A stretch of DNA of 64,000 nucleotides from Polyodon spathula (GCF_017654505.1 NC_054538.1:56555684-56619683), one strand, 5' to 3'; shown: positions 25,601 to 40,053, counted from the first letter of the stretch. Notes: generated by a model not told the origin, from the sequence alone. Made by a program: numbers and translations.

Positions 25601-28600
25601 AAGTGTGTACCGTGACAGAGCATAGTCTCTGCACATGGGGGTGCACATGTGTGTTTGTGTGAGTTTGTTGGCTGGCGGACATCTTGGTGAAGGGACAACC
25701 TGTAACCAAGATGGCCACCATTTGCACAGCACATGGTGATGTCATTGTGTGATTGTGTAAATATGGGAGTGATTGATTGATTGTTTAATTACAATTGTAT
25801 AAATGAATGTGAGAAAAGTGTGGAATGTGGCCAGGTGGTGATTGAATAATTGTCAGTCAACCCCTGGCTGCATGGTATGAAAGCAAAAAAGTTTGTTTGA
25901 GTAGAGTGTGGAGAATGTGAGAAGTGAAAGTCTGTGTGGCGTAAGTTTATTTGAGCGAGAAGCTTGCTTGGCATATTTATCATTTATGGCTCTCGAGCCA
26001 GTCTTTTATTTGTTTAAGTATTTTAAATAAAATCAAGAGCTTTCTTTGTTCCTGAACCAAACCTGGTACTTGCTTTTGTGTCCAGAACCCCTGAAGATTG
26101 CACTAGACAGGCACAACAAGCCCTTTTCAATTCTGATAGTGTCACAGTATCTACAGATGAAAGGTCAGGAAACTTCATATAACCCCAGATTCTGATACTC
26201 TCAATAACTTTTTGCCTATAAGTTTCACAGTGACAGTCAAATATATGTTTCTGTAGATATATGAAGGGCTTAGTGCAAGATAATGGTAACCCACATTTTC
26301 ATTAAAACTGAGATAAGAATATCAATAATATGCTATCATACTTTGCTTTGATCTTTTGACCATTATAAGATACAAGACAATTATTAGATATATTTTTATA
26401 TAGCACCCTTTACGCCAAAGGCATCCCAGTGCGCTGTATAAAGTTAAAAACAAAATAAAATAGATCATGTATACAATACACTCCAGTTATAACCAATTAT
26501 TTAAAAGCACATTTAAAAAAAAAAAAGTATGTTTCCAGTTAGATTTAAAAGAATCCACTGTTTCAGCCCGCCTAATTGTAATCAGGATAGAGTTCCACAA
26601 CAGAGGAGCACAACAGCAAAAAGTTTTAAGATGATTTTTTGGAACAATTAAAGGTTCTGCATTTTCTGATCTCAAACTTTAAAATCAAATCGGTAGCTCG
26701 TAGGTAATCAATGTAAGGACCCCTTAGCACTGGAATAATGTGCTAAGAACTAAGAGTATGAGCAGCCTGGCAGCTGTGTTCTGAACACGTTGAAGCCTTC
26801 TGAGTTTAGTGGCAGGTATGCCAACACAAAGATTTGCAATAATCAAGACAAGAAGTTAGAAATGCATGTATCAACGTCTCTGAATCCCTCACCTCAAATA
26901 CAGATTTTAACTTGGCAACATTTATCAAATGACAAAAAGCTATTCTGATAACAGAATTAATATGGAAATCAAAAGAAAGCTCAGGGTCCAGAGTAACACC
27001 CAGGCTCTTCGCTCTATTGGAAAGTAAGATGACACCAGGAAGTATTAATAATAATACACAGTAATTTTAAAAGGCAGCAACAGGATGCTATCCCACATAA
27101 AGAGGACTGGCTTCATTTATTTTTTTAAATGAGCCACTGTGGGTTAGCATTTTATTGCTTATAAAATGTAGATGTGTTTCTATTTTGTTTTACAGGAACT
27201 AAAAGTGCTAGACTGCATTTTACTGAGGTGGATTTACATACAGGTGCAAACAAACATGTAAGCATTGTAATTAAGTTAAAATATGGCTCTATCAATTTTG
27301 TACAAACAAATCATTTTCAATTGTTTCAAGATTCATTTTCTCAAAACAAAACCTGTGGGTTACCATTATCTTGCCCTGGTCCATTGCTGATACTGGTGAA
27401 GGGCTAATAATTCAGCAAACCATTTAAAATGAATGTGAACTAATTTCTCTTGGATTTTGGTGAATACAAGTAAGACAGAAATGGGTCGATAATCATTCAC
27501 AATCCTGGTAGCACTGACCTAAAGCCAGTGTATCATGCTTTTCAGCTAAGCTTATGTTCCTAGTGCAGTGCAGTTAAAAAAAAAAAAAAAAATTAAAGTC
27601 CTACATTACATGGGTTTCTTTTCACTTCCTAGGCATTTTAACCTCAGCAGGGCCTTTGGGACAAAACATGTCACTCAGGTATTAGGAAAATAACTGGTTG
27701 TTATGACAGAAAACAATGCACTCTCCAGGTAAAAAGGCTTATGAAGTTCATGACCACCTGAAAGTAAATAATGCCAACAGAGATCCATTAGCCTGAATGA
27801 AAATACTGTACACATTTGCCATGGCGTGTTTCTTTCAAGAGACCCAGGAGGATTTTGTCTTTTTCTAGCTCTCTACTCTCCATATAAAGGTTTATCATGG
27901 TAAATTTGCACATTCATTTTGGAGTTTTCCAATGCTTTTCTTGTGGTTATACTATGCATTTACCATAGTTTACCATGGTTTGCTATTGTTTTTTTTTATT
28001 CTGTGCTTAAAATGCTTACCCATGATTTATTACACTTCACTATTCTTTTGCTGTAGGGAATGTTTTATAGGTGAATTCCATTTCCTATGTGCAGTAAAGG
28101 AATTCATTGCAGCATGATTTTCACCATAGTGACAAACCATTTCAGACACATTCGGACCTACTGGTCTTATTAAAGTGTCCCTTTAAAACAGCAGGTACTC
28201 AAACAGCAGGATTTTTCAACCCTGAGGGACCTTTTATAAATAAAGTGATACCAAAATTCAAACCTCCATTTGAAGCATTAATGAATTCAAAAAGGTGAAC
28301 AAAATAAGTGAAATTCTGTACCGGATCCTTCAAACACAGCAGCCTCTTGACGCACATAATAACTGATAATGGTTTTCATGTAATAGAGCTAATTCAGGCA
28401 TCAATTAGTGGCTGTACCTAACAAAATAATTCCATAAACCACAGCTGCTGTACACTTTAATTTGTTTTACTGGTCTCAAATATACATCTTTGAAAGCAAC
28501 AATAAACATGTATTTGTATTTTAAATATGATATATTGTACTACACTTGGTTAAATAAATCTCTTGTTGGCTTCTTGTTGTTGTTTTTTTTCTTAATGATT

Positions 28601-30019
28601 TATACTGGCCCACTGATGTTGCACACCATTTGTTATCAAGGAAAACACTAACCCGGTAATATTTCAAAGGTTACAGAGCTGTCTGGTAGATGGGGTGACC
28701 GTCTGCCTGATTGCACTCATTTGGTTATCCAGCAGGCAGGCTTTCTTCACCTCAGGAAAAGCGCACCAGGCAAAAGCAGCCTTTCATTGAGTTTCTCTGC
28801 GGCTGTAGTGTGTTGGATTTTGAAAACAGGTTGCTATCTTTAGACGAACAAAACCTTGGATGTGATTGTTTCAGTCTTTTAAGATCTGAATCTCCAACAA
28901 TGTCAACCAGCACACTCTCCTATTGGAGTATTAATTGAACCCTTCCATTTCCTCTTCAGCTCCATGAGGGAATCCCTAAGTGCTCCATCTGTTTGTCTAA
29001 GTGGCAAATATGTTGTGCACAGCAGACTGTCAGAGTGGTTACTGAAGACTTCTTGATTTCAAATCCAATTAAAAAAAAATTATGATAACAATACAGGGCA
29101 ATTCCGGGTATCCTAATAGTACAGTAAGTGTAATAGGATGTTGAGGGAATTAGATTCCCTGGAAAAAGGTTGGATGCCAGTGGGTATGTCATCAGTAAAT
29201 CAGAGCTTTTTTAGGGCCATATTTAGAAAGCATTTACATACCACTATGTTAAGTTTGCACCATTTTTTGTTGTTGTAAAAACAGTTCTATAGCAGAACTA
29301 CAAAGAAACAGCTTGGGTGACTGTAGGAGCTCTGAAACGTACCACTTGAGTTGATTCTTGTTAAGTTCAATTTTAAATTTTGGTTTCTGTGAGATCACCT
29401 CAATACTGACCTTAATATGTGTTGTGTTGTTTGGAATTGTAAAGCACCATCCTGCATTACCTCATATGCAATTGTCAGTATTATTGTCTCAAGCCAGTTT
29501 GAATGCAAATACTGAATCAGACACAAAATATATTAACTTTGATTGCCTTTCAGCTTTCTCGCCTCAGGGTGAGACGACCTTTGCCTCGTTGTAAGGGGTG
29601 TACTCCAGTCATTAACTTTCCTTTTCCAATACAAATAATAGTACTGCTTTGCCAGTAGAGGTTTCATTGTAAAACCATATGTAATGTATGAAGTGACACT
29701 TACATTTTGAATTAAATCTAGAGAACCACATATCCACCTGTGATGAAACCTGTAACAGAGTTTATTGAGAATATCTGAGTGTTGAGATATACGGTGCCGT
29801 CTATACATTCATGAGTCTGTCCGTCCAGTTGCACTTTTACACACGGTATATGCAGTTTTTAAAGAATTCTTGTTGTTTTTGTCATTTCAGGTGTCGAAGG
29901 CTGCTGCAGATTTGATGGCATACTGTGATGCTCACATAAGGGAGGACCCGCTCATCTGCCCAGTGCCAGCCTCTGAAAACCCCTTCCGGGAGAAGAAATT
30001 CTTCTGCACCATCCTGTGA
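19668..30019 (+). CDS. GNG4: GNG4, G protein subunit gamma-4
   Basis: Two coding exons, 19668-19766 and 29891-30019, join in phase 0 to give 75 residues, the length I recall for human GNG4. Exon 1 follows a TTTTAG acceptor (exon starts 19659, ATG at 19668), so a 5' non-coding exon must lie upstream; the donor is AAAG/GTAGGC. Exon 2 follows TTTCAG. The protein begins [20 protein letters not shown], has the helical Gbeta-binding segment ([14 protein letters not shown]), the [10 protein letters not shown] segment and the C-terminal CaaX box CTIL, which predicts geranylgeranylation at Cys72. G gamma subunits form an obligate coiled-coil dimer with G beta at the inner plasma membrane and signal downstream of GPCRs; GNG4 is mainly neural and endocrine in mammals. 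The match to GNG4 is close over the whole length, and a closely related gamma such as GNG2 is less likely given MKxGMxNNST at the N-terminus. Confidence 0.96.
20799..20899 (+). mobile_element. Short tRNA-like retroinsertion with target-site duplication
   Basis: Insert 20815-20883 (69 bp) contains GGTCCCAGGTTTGCACCC, a B-box/T-arm-like motif, and is flanked by 16-bp direct repeats TGTATGTGGATTGCCT (20799-20814) and TGTGTGTGGATTGCCT (20884-20899), which differ at one base. The flanks, with AATAAACGTTGC just upstream, look like part of an LTR. The insertion is therefore probably a small SINE or tRNA-derived sequence copied into an older LTR. Confidence 0.55.
22735..22955 (-). mobile_element. tRNA-derived SINE with CR1/L2-type tail
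   Basis: On the minus strand the head reads GTGTGGTCCGCTGGTTAAAG and then GGGCTTGTAACCAGGAGGTT, resembling tRNA-Thr. The tail reads GAATAAAGGCGTCTGCTAAA, the common fish L2/CR1-type 3' end. This two-part structure is a SINE mobilised by an L2-like LINE. The B-box is degenerate, so the copy is old. Confidence 0.75.
25380..26270. repeat. Diverged local repeat interrupted by the LTR-like element
   Basis: A unit containing CATATAACCC(C)AGA, a TGATAC/CTCTTAATAACTT block and TTTCTAGATATA recurs at about 25384, 25485 and 26178, on both sides of the LTR-like element. The element appears to have inserted into an older direct-repeat array. Confidence 0.5.
25611..26146 (+). mobile_element. Probable solo LTR, about 536 bp
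   Basis: It starts CGTGACAGAGCATAGTC (a mutated TGTGACAG is likely) and ends TAGTGTCACA. A TATA-like box (GTATAAATGA, about 25797) and an AATAAA signal (about 26027) are spaced like U3-R-U5. The flanking bases GTAC(C) and GTATC could be a diverged 5-bp target duplication. Its length and ends resemble the better-supported LTR at 42240-42762. No internal retroelement genes adjoin it. Confidence 0.5.
26385..27030 (-). pseudogene. LINE 3' end (Jockey/L2-like clade), reverse transcriptase C-terminal remnant
   Basis: Read on the minus strand from about 27020, the frame begins [17 protein letters not shown], continues with [20 protein letters not shown], then after a frameshift [13 protein letters not shown], and near 26490-26640 [20 protein letters not shown]. 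This is the order of conserved blocks after the RT catalytic core in L2/CR1/Rex-type LINEs. Below 26480 a 3' UTR-like segment (GCACCCTTTACGCCAAAGGC) follows. The copy is 5'-truncated and has stops and frameshifts, so it is inactive. Confidence 0.75.
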
Positions 30020-33000
30020 GACCCTTGTCAATACCACCACTGCACAGTGGGATCAGTCCTGATTACAACAACGATGATGAAGTTGATGATGAGCAGCAAA
30101 AACCTCTATATTCTGCTCCTTATAAGAGCAGTTGCAGTTTGGTAGCTGCAGGGGGCGCTGAAGTCCAATAACCAGTGTCATTTGATTGTGTGCATTTCCT
30201 TTAGTTATGCTTATTATTAGAGGACAGTATTACTCATTGCCTAAAAAAATTAATTCTTGAAAACCTGTTTTTAATTGGTTAGCTTTTAGGGTCTGAGGAA
30301 ACACAAAATGCCACAGGAGAATTGTCAGTCTTCTTTTTCTTTGATTTGATTTATTTCCAGATTACAAATTAGGTTTCTAAAATCTTTATTTTGCTTAATT
30401 CTCCAACATAAGATATGACTAATCTTTGCAAAACTGAGTGTAACCCTAAGTGGTCTATTCTGAAGAAAGAACATACAGCCGTGGCCTATGGTTTTGCATC
30501 ACCCTATGGAATTAACTCATTTTGCTTCATGAAGTCGAATGAAACCTGCTAAGTGGTACCATAAACTGGTATCAATTGCAACTGACGCCCCCGTGTGTAT
30601 CATTTTTTGTATACAGTAATTCTCTTTATAGTTTAAAAATCTTTCACCTACTTCCATTATTTCCTTGTTTAGTTTTGTATACCCACGTCCTTTTCACTGA
30701 AACTTTAATAGGCCACTTCCTCTATCAAATTGATTTAGACAGACCAGTTGCAATCTAGTCTGAGTACCAATTCAAATGGGTTTTGTCTTGGTCTGCTGCT
30801 GATTGAACAGAACAGGATTTCAACTCACTTTGAACGCAGTACCAGTGTCAAGTGGTGCTTCTATCACTCCATGACCCTGAATCATAGCAATAGACATCTA
30901 ACAGTGTTTATAAACATTAGATAGTTGGCATATTCATTGTGGTAACAAGATGCCATAAATTAAATTATCTATTTTCAACAGTTTCTCTCGCTGAAGTTAG
31001 TACAGAGTAATTTAACCTCTACCTGGTCCCAGTAAAACATGCATTTATTTATTAACCTAATAATTAGGGTTTTGCAGGCTCCTAACTGGCAGTGTTCTGC
31101 ACTCAGTCTTGCAAGGTGTTCAGTGTCACAGTCTTTTCTCAGTTACTTTCCAGATAACCAACTGACCCCTCATTTTGTCTGGTTACTTGGGTTATAGTTT
31201 GGTTTGGTTACCAGTTATGTACCCATTATCTCAATAGTCCTTAATCGTATACCCATGGCCCTATTCAGTTATCTAGTTGCTAGGCCTTAAAAAACAGTAT
31301 TTTGCTCTATTTTAGTGGAGCTGTTGTGCCAAGGCTTGCTGTTAAAGTGTGCTGCCCAAAGTGTCTATAACAGTCTGCTATGTTCTGGATTAAGAGTTGC
31401 TGCATTCAGAGTTGAATTAGTCCAACATTTACCTAGGGAATAAAAGAATAATATGTGGAATGTAAATTGATTAAATCAACAATGAGTTACACGTCGTGCT
31501 TGACCCTGATCCCTTGCTATTTACAGAACATGCACTTTTACTTTTAATGCCATTTGTATTCTGATTTCCAATCAGACTATACTTGCGATTGCCTCATCCA
31601 ATAGCCAAACACCCAATTAACCAGTTGATGTCTCAATTACCAGCTACCACCTCGACCCATCTCTAAGCCAAATATATTTTATTAAGACTAATATCCCTGT
31701 CAACACTCTGCATTATAGTGCAAGTAGTGAAAGCAGCGGGTACCAATGTACCCATTAGCAGCAATGCCATGACGTTTCAGGTTGACATAGTTCAAGGTTA
31801 AAACTGATCATAACGCAATGCTTTTATTATTGTCCCAACTTGTCATGTGTACACCTCTGATTGTATATTGGAATGCAGTATAGTGTGTAGGTAGCTCTCA
31901 TTTAACTTGACATAGTTCAGCACACTGTTGCAGACGGAAATTACACTTTCCCTTATAAAACTATACGCAATGTTGTAGCCAAAGCTAGCCAAGCAAATTC
32001 ATGGTCAGGTTCTAAAAAGCTAAAATGAAACACACCGAAGTGAAATACACAAGTTTATCATAAAATATGATTGTGGCTATGCTGTTTAACTGATTGGTTT
32101 GCCTGGCTTATTCTATCCCAGCTTTACTCTTTATATAGTGTCCCCTCTGTAGAGAAACCCCTGTAGCTGCTATATGTCCATGTCATTTCCATGTGACTTG
32201 CCTGTAAACCCCAGTGTGTAACATGCTAGGCACACACATGCATTCCCTTCGCTCAGCTTCTGTTTATTTAGGAAGAGACATGCATGATGTTAGTTTTGTC
32301 AAGTGCTGTGAGACAGATGTATCTTAGATTAGATCACAGACTTGACTCCTTTAAAAAAAAAAGCACAATTTTAAATAGTTTTTTTTTTTTTTTTATTACA
32401 AATTTAAAGTAGAAGTAAAATATATGTTTACAATATGTTGTAGAGCTCTGGTTTGTAGATAGAGGAGGAACGACATGTGGTGCTCCAGCTTTGACAACAT
32501 ATTAAAAGGTGTATCTTGTTTTGTAAAGTGTACTGTACAGAAATGTGAGTAGCGCAAAAAGAATATAATTCTGCATTTAGTTCTATTGTGCCATGTGTTG
32601 AAACCCCCAATAAGTAAAAACAAAACAACTACACCATTTTAAAGAGATGGTGGGGTCTTTTTTAATGGTCTAAACAGTGAGGGATAGAAACACAGAAGCC
32701 CTTTAACTCTTTTTATTAATCCAGATCGGGTTTTCCTAAGAGGTGATTTATAGACACACTTACTAACCTCACTATACAGCACAATCAGGCTCTCGAAAAA
32801 TCAGCTTTATACATTTTAAGGCAGCAGTATTATGATCTGCCACAGATTAGATGATTAAAATAGACCCCAGTCTAAATGCCTTGAAAAACAGTTCTCCAAC
32901 AAAGCCAGCAATGTCCATTATCCCAACACACCCATTTGTTCCTGGTACATTTTTATATGTACTGTTTTTGGCCAGTTCTTTTCAAATGCCTATTCTTGAC

Positions 33001-34649
33001 TCCACCTCTTGTTTATCAGTAATATTTGAGATTATTGCACCACCTCTCAATGGGAGTATACTGGTAGTGTAGGATCAAAGGCTCTTCTAAAATAATGTGC
33101 CATCTCTCTTAGCAACTTGGTATGGGTATGAAATATCCTGGTGCCTTTTTAGGTTTCATGCCTCCAAGTACATCTGGTGTTTACAGGACAACTACTGTTA
33201 ATTTTGTTTACATAATGTATATTTAAAAAATGTACAGTATATAGACGCCTGAACTACGTCCTACTGGTACAGGGTTTCACATTTTATTACACTATGAATA
33301 TGTGTGTATTTCTGAAAATGCTCAGACATCTACATGAGCAATGGTTGCAGTATTAGCACAAAAAGCAAGAACAGTGAATACAAAAATGAGCAAACAGCTC
33401 TAAAGTTTCAAACTAACCCCTGAACAAATAATATAAATCCCTAGATCCTTGTCAATGAGTAATGGTTTCTATGATGATAAATGATCTACAAATGCCCTCT
33501 AAATCAGATGACTAGATTATTCCACTAAACTAATGTTGCAATTAAAATATACTGTAATGCAAATAGATTGCGGTCATGTTAAAGCCTAGAAAATATCAAA
33601 AAAAGTCTTATAAAATAACTGCATTGCTTCCACTATGCTTATACCATGAGTTATATAAATGCCAAATAACAATGTTTAAAGGGCAAGCTCACTATAATTC
33701 AGTTCCAGTCCTGTGGAGCTGAGTTCAAGTGCTTTTTTATCTAATTGATCGATACAGCATAGTTAGGGATGTAATAAAACACATTTGCTGGTAGGCTTTG
33801 AAAGACAAAGAGCCTTCGCTCATTAAAAGGGTAGGCCCCCCAGTGCGTGGTTAAGGCATTTTAGAGCCATGTGGAGTAGCTTGCATTGTGGTGGTTTGCT
33901 TTCTGGTGATCTTGAATCTCTAGTTTTATTGTCCCTCACCTGTTATTAGCACTAAATGTGCTCAAATAAAACAAACAAAAAAAACTTTTTGTTATTAGGA
34001 AATGGTTACCTCATTTCAAAAGGTGTGGTGAAAAAACAGTTACGAGATTGGGAATAGGATAACATAATATGTTTTTAAAAATATTACATAGTAGGGTTGC
34101 CAACAAGGGCTTTTGCAATTAGCTTATGATTGGCTTCACAAACCCAGATTGGAACTAACTAACTACCTTATTTTTAGTCAAGGCAGTCCAGGATTATTGC
34201 TAATCACGGTCAGTGAAATTTGTTTTAAGAAAATTAATAGGAATAAAAGCATAAAGCTAAAATAAAAATCTTACTCTTACAATGATTGCAGTGCTGTTGA
34301 GCTGATCTTCATGTGAAAGGTTTGTTTGACTTGTTAAGGAAAGTTTTTTTTTGTTGTTGTTGTTTTTAGCTTGGACCATGTCTTATGTATGATTTCTGGT
34401 TGTAGGAATCGTGAGAGTTACATGCTGTAATCACATGACTCATATGAGGATACAGAAAAAGACCAATGACAGTGCTTGCTTATGAGCGAAGTCACGTGCA
34501 TTCCATGAGGGGCACACTAAAAACACAATTTTCTCAAAGAACTTCTTGCTAAAAAAAAAAAAAACATTGTGTGTGGTTCTTTCATAACTGGAACTTTAAG
34601 TAAGGTTTACTTTATGACCTTTAAAGTCTGTCATAATTCCATTGTGATT

Positions 34650-34656
<7 letters not shown>

Positions 34657-34696
<40 letters not shown>
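34657..34696. repeat. (AT)n microsatellite
   Basis: About 20 AT units, with further interrupted AT repeats to about 34722. Confidence 0.95.
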
Positions 34697-34699
<3 letters not shown>

Positions 34700-35018
34700 T
34701 TAGATATATATATTTATATATAGAGTCCAGGTTTCCATAGAGAACATGTTCCATATTGCATATTAATAATGATAATCATTTAATAATCTGAGTATTTAAA
34801 TACTCTTATTGTAATTTTTAAAAGAGTTTTGGGTGCGAGCACTGGTAATCATTGTTGCTGCAAAAGTTCAAAAAAGAATACCAGTGAACCTAATTTGAAA
34901 CATACTGAATCAGCATGTACAGGCCATTGGGGCTGTGGCATAATATAAGGTATTGTTGGTAACCCTATTACACAAACAAACAATAAATGTCTTTTCACCA
35001 GTAGTGGTCATCAATTTT

Positions 35019-35126
<108 letters not shown>

Positions 35127-38100
35127 ATATATATCGTATATCTATATCTATATGATATAGATATACTGTGTTATTTCAATCTCATGTAAATAATGCATAA
35201 TACTCTTATTATGTACTGTATACAAGCATTGTTGTGCCTAATTTTTAGGTTTTGCACTATATTCTTATAGAAGCATAGTTGTTTAGACATGTGCAGGCAT
35301 AAATTTAAGATGACTCTCTTTTTGCCTAAAATATTGGGCTTTGTTACTGTATTGTTGAATACTAAAATGAAGTGGAACATAATAAAGGGTCCCAAGTCTC
35401 TGTAATTTATCTATAGAATACGGACGGTGTTCTGGAGGATTAAAGAGGTCACCGACACCCTCTTACTGCTGCTGTGTACTACCTTTTGATTTGATATTTG
35501 TGTCCACATATCCCAGATAATTTATAAACTGGATAATTGCTGTATTTGCCCTTACACTGCCACAGAAAGGAACGTCAGTACATGATACAGGTGGCAATGA
35601 TTGTCTAACCCTATGCCTGAAGAGCGTATTTCCTTTATATCACTCAGTGCATTCAGAGTTCTTTATTCCTCCAGTTGTAATAAAGCACATCCTCTGGTGT
35701 ACACAGATGCATCCACTCAACCCAGACAGGAGCATCAGTCTGGGTTTATCCCCAGAAGTTTGAGCAACTGCAGAGAGAAGCAAGCTAGCAAACATGCATA
35801 GCCATGGAGAGAACTCAGTAAGTATATCTATAAAAATGACCTCTGTAAAAAAACATGTTGGGCACCACTATAACTCCTTTTAATTTAAGACTGGTGGAAA
35901 CACCAGAAAGAAAATTGCATTTATTACATAATGGGTATTTAGGACAGTGAAATTACTTTGTTAGCAATCTATTAGGTGATAAATGACCCAGGACATTTGG
36001 ATGCAAATAGCTCTCATGAAACTTACAATACATACAAGTATAGTATAGTATGCAGAAACAATCAGCAGAGAGATTATTATAAAATCAGGTTATTTGCTAA
36101 CGCTTTAATACAATGGCTGTATACCTCTGGGAACCAAAGGAATTATTATAGCATGCTTGCCCAAATCCCAGTTCATTTAACTGCACTAAAGTGTCCCATG
36201 CATCTGTGTCCAAGATTTTGGACTGAAATGCTACCTGTATTATTTACCTGTTATGGTACATTCATTTAGATACTGTACTGGGATACCGTACGTAAACTGA
36301 TATTCAACAGCTCATTTACATTTACGGGGTTATAGCTAATTAAACAATTCCATACATTTAGGCTGTATTTTCATTGCCATTTTGAAAAGTCATCTGGTAC
36401 CATACTAGAATAAAGCTCTCAGTTTGCAAGCCTTACTTTCAGGTATTATGTTCCTGTTTCACTTCCTGGATCACCTCAGTAGCGTCCTCGGCCTATGAGG
36501 CTATGTCTGAAATGCATGCAAGTTTCCCATGTAATGGTCTTTCCCCATTTTACAGGGGTGTGGGAAGTTAAGACTTCTTAAATTAAATTAGCCATGCCAG
36601 AATCTGACCTGTATTGGGACTTGGGAAAGACACAGCTGTTGACACCCTTGCTCTTCTTAGAAATAGTGCCGTGGAATCCTCAAATTCTACAAACTTCTCA
36701 TCTGAAGAATCTGGTTGTGTTTTGGTATAGTGGGAAAAGTGCCCACTTCTAAACCACAAAAACACCTTTGACAGTACAGTTAAACGGAACATGTCTTGTT
36801 AAAGTTAAAACTCAACTCTTTTATGTTTAACTGTAGTTCTGAGTACAAGGTTCATTTTTGTGATTTATAATAAGTTGTGTGTAGGGTGTTTCTTATTAAA
36901 CTGAAATCATTCAAGCAGTCAAACTGTACAGAATGACATCTCCTTATACAAGAGACACCCTATAATTTGGGCAGTCTTGGTTATGGAAGCAACTCCCAAA
37001 CAACTGGGTACTATCTGTCTTCTACCAAAGCCTGTCATATCCACTGTCTGCTGAAGGGAGATGAATCTTATAAATATGACAACATAATGTCAAGGATACC
37101 ATTTGCACAACAAAGAAGTCGTAATGTGAGGACAGACCATTAACACAGAAAGTGTACCTTTGCAGGTGGCTATGATGAAGCACCACAAACATGTTCTGTC
37201 AGGTAGGGTACATTGAGTGGGATCTTTAGAACTAATTCTGAACAAACTGGAACAAAGAGGTGATTATTCATTTGCACATGAACATTGCATCCAAACCATA
37301 CCGAACATTGTCCTGATGTTTTTACTTTCAAACACTTTATCTCTAATTAAAATGTTTTGTGGTATCCTATGATATGTACAGTTCTACTTTTTTAAAAGGG
37401 AAATCATGGTAAAGAACTGGCAAAAAAAGGTACATCTCATAAGGTAAAGCATTGTGAAAAATATGGTAAACACTGGCAAATGATGGAAAATACATGGTAA
37501 AATACAGTAAACAGAGTACACATTTATAATGACAAAGGTTTTAAAAAGTCAAAATCAATGTTTGATCAGACAATTCCTGCAAATAAATTGCACAGCAGGA
37601 CCAAACTGAAACGCAGTTTCTATCGTAACAAAACGTGTGATGCCCCCGGCAATATTCTGTAAAGTCAACTTCTATCTCATATACATAGTCCAACAAAATT
37701 GCTGACAAAGTTGGCCTCTTTTAGACTTGACGTCCTTTCCCTCCCCTTTGCAGTTGCAAGTTTTACCAACTGCAACAGACACAACTGTTGTATGACTTGA
37801 ATTTAGTGAGCACACCCTTACCCCTGTCAAACAGCTGCTTAAGTGGCTGACAGTCACAGGCTGAAAAAACATGAATTAATACTTTACCACTGAAAGCTCA
37901 CAAGCTGGCCTCACAAATAACAAGGTTTAAAGGACTTGGTACTATTCATATTGTTCAGTAAATTCTTTAATAAAAACAACAGTTTCCAATGAGGAACATT
38001 TTTCAGATTCTATCCCGGCTCTTTCCCTGTAATTTCTTCATCAATGGATTCATGTGATAGTCACACAGTTATCACATGAATATTATTAGCCATATTGTTT

Positions 38101-40053
38101 TGTAGCGAGTTCCATATGCCTGTCTCAGTCTCAACACATTTGCCAGTAAAATGCAATTGCTGCGTTAGATTGCACAAATATATTAAAGACAGTAAACCTT
38201 TAAGAGCAAGCTTCAACTCTGTTCATGCCATTACTTTACCCAGATAATACCCCTCACATGTACAACCCTTCTAAACAATCTTATACACTTTTTTAGAGAT
38301 TCACAGGAATCTCTTTATATAGAAAACTAAATAGATAAAAATCTATAGCAGCCTTTACGTAAACTATATACCGGTTTCCATTTAAAATCAATAATTTAGA
38401 AATATATAAATGTTTATAGTAACTTATAATAAACTGTACACTAAACTTTTTTTTTTTTTAACAAAATTCTACAGAATAATTTCCACAAGGGGAAGCAATG
38501 ACATTCTTGAACTAATCAGCAATGCTTGTAGGGCAGAGAGGATCAATTGATTAAAATAGATTTTAACACACAAGAGGTATGTGTAAATTATTTTAAAAGG
38601 TCTCTTTGCAATTTAAATATATGGAAAAATATATAAATATAGTTTAAATACAACAAAATGGTTTTATGGCCAATACAAAATATACATTAAATACAGCAAA
38701 AGTGGTTGTTTTTTTGTTATGAAAACATACATTCAAAATATATGGCCATATAAAAAAAAAACAAATGTTAAGAAAATGATATTGTGTTATTGTTGATATG
38801 ACCAAAATATTTGTGTACATGATAATCACAGTGTGCTGTGCCAAAACATACTGCAAGGCATTAGTCATGTTTTAGGCACCTGCACTACTTTAGTACTTTA
38901 GAACAAGAAGCCATCCAGGACAAGCTTAACCCAGGTTATTCCCCTTGTGGCAAAACACAAAACTAACAAACACCCCCTGCAGGGCACCAATCCTCCATCC
39001 ACACCAGTATAACCCACTACTCGCCACCCCCTGACCACCTGAGACACCCAAGACACCCCAAAACAATGGGCCCTCTAGTTCCTTATTCACATATTGGCAC
39101 TGGGGCAATCAAACAGCATTCTCCATAATTCCCCATTGAATAGAATGGGGTGCACTGCAAGTTAAACATACAAACACAGAAGACTATGTATAGCCACTGG
39201 AATTCACCAGTACAGCAATATATTACAAAGATATGGGTCTTCCGTATGGGAAGTTTTCATGTCAGGATACCTTATACAGCCTACTGTATGAGGGTGTTTT
39301 AAGATTGTATTTCTTCAATATATATTTATAGGAATCTCTTTATACAGAAAACGAAATACATTTCTAGGCAGTCTTAGAAATCTAAAGGTGTTTAGGCAGT
39401 TACAAACTATACACATTTTGTCTTTTGAAGCAAAACTAGAACTAAATTATGTATGTAAGTAAACAATATATGGATTGCGTTAAAGTTTATGCATCAGTGC
39501 CGACTGAAGCAGAATAGGCCTTGCGTGTGCAAAGAGACAAAGGCGCCTGACAACTAAATAAATAAATAAATAAATAAATAATGCTCATAACAGCATAACA
39601 GACTAAGCATGTGAAGTGGGTGGGACTGCTTAAATTCCAGTTACTAAAGTTCTGTTGAATTAACAGGAGATGGTGTTCACAATTTAACATAAATTAGTTA
39701 AACCCAACTGAAAGTAGTTATTTTCACTGGAATCCTATTCTAGCCCATTTTAGAACTAAAGATATGCATAAAAGATGTGCCCTACTACAACAGGGATGAA
39801 ACAAGGCTCCCATTGCATAGCAGTTTGATCCTTTCCTAATCATGCAACCAATTTAATAAGACGCACCTGAGTCTGTTACCTATACACTGGCTAATCAAGC
39901 TTGTAGTAAAACTTGGAAGGGAATACATTGGTAAACAATATATTGTAAAGAGTGTATTCTTTTTTCTTTACTTGTCAAAAGCTTTACAATTTAGCAGACT
40001 AAAACAAAAATGACCTAACAATTGTCCTTTCCTTTTACCTGAACTAGACTGAA

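Larger units (their letters stand above)
19767..29890 (+). other. GNG4 intron, about 10.1 kb
   Basis: GT-AG intron. It holds a short tRNA-like insertion inside an LTR-like tail (20799-20899), a tRNA-Thr-like SINE (22735-22955), an LTR-like element (25611-26146) within a diverged local repeat, and a LINE 3' end (26385-27030). The open frame at 22337-22687 has no recognisable domain and I treat it as non-coding. Confidence 0.8.
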
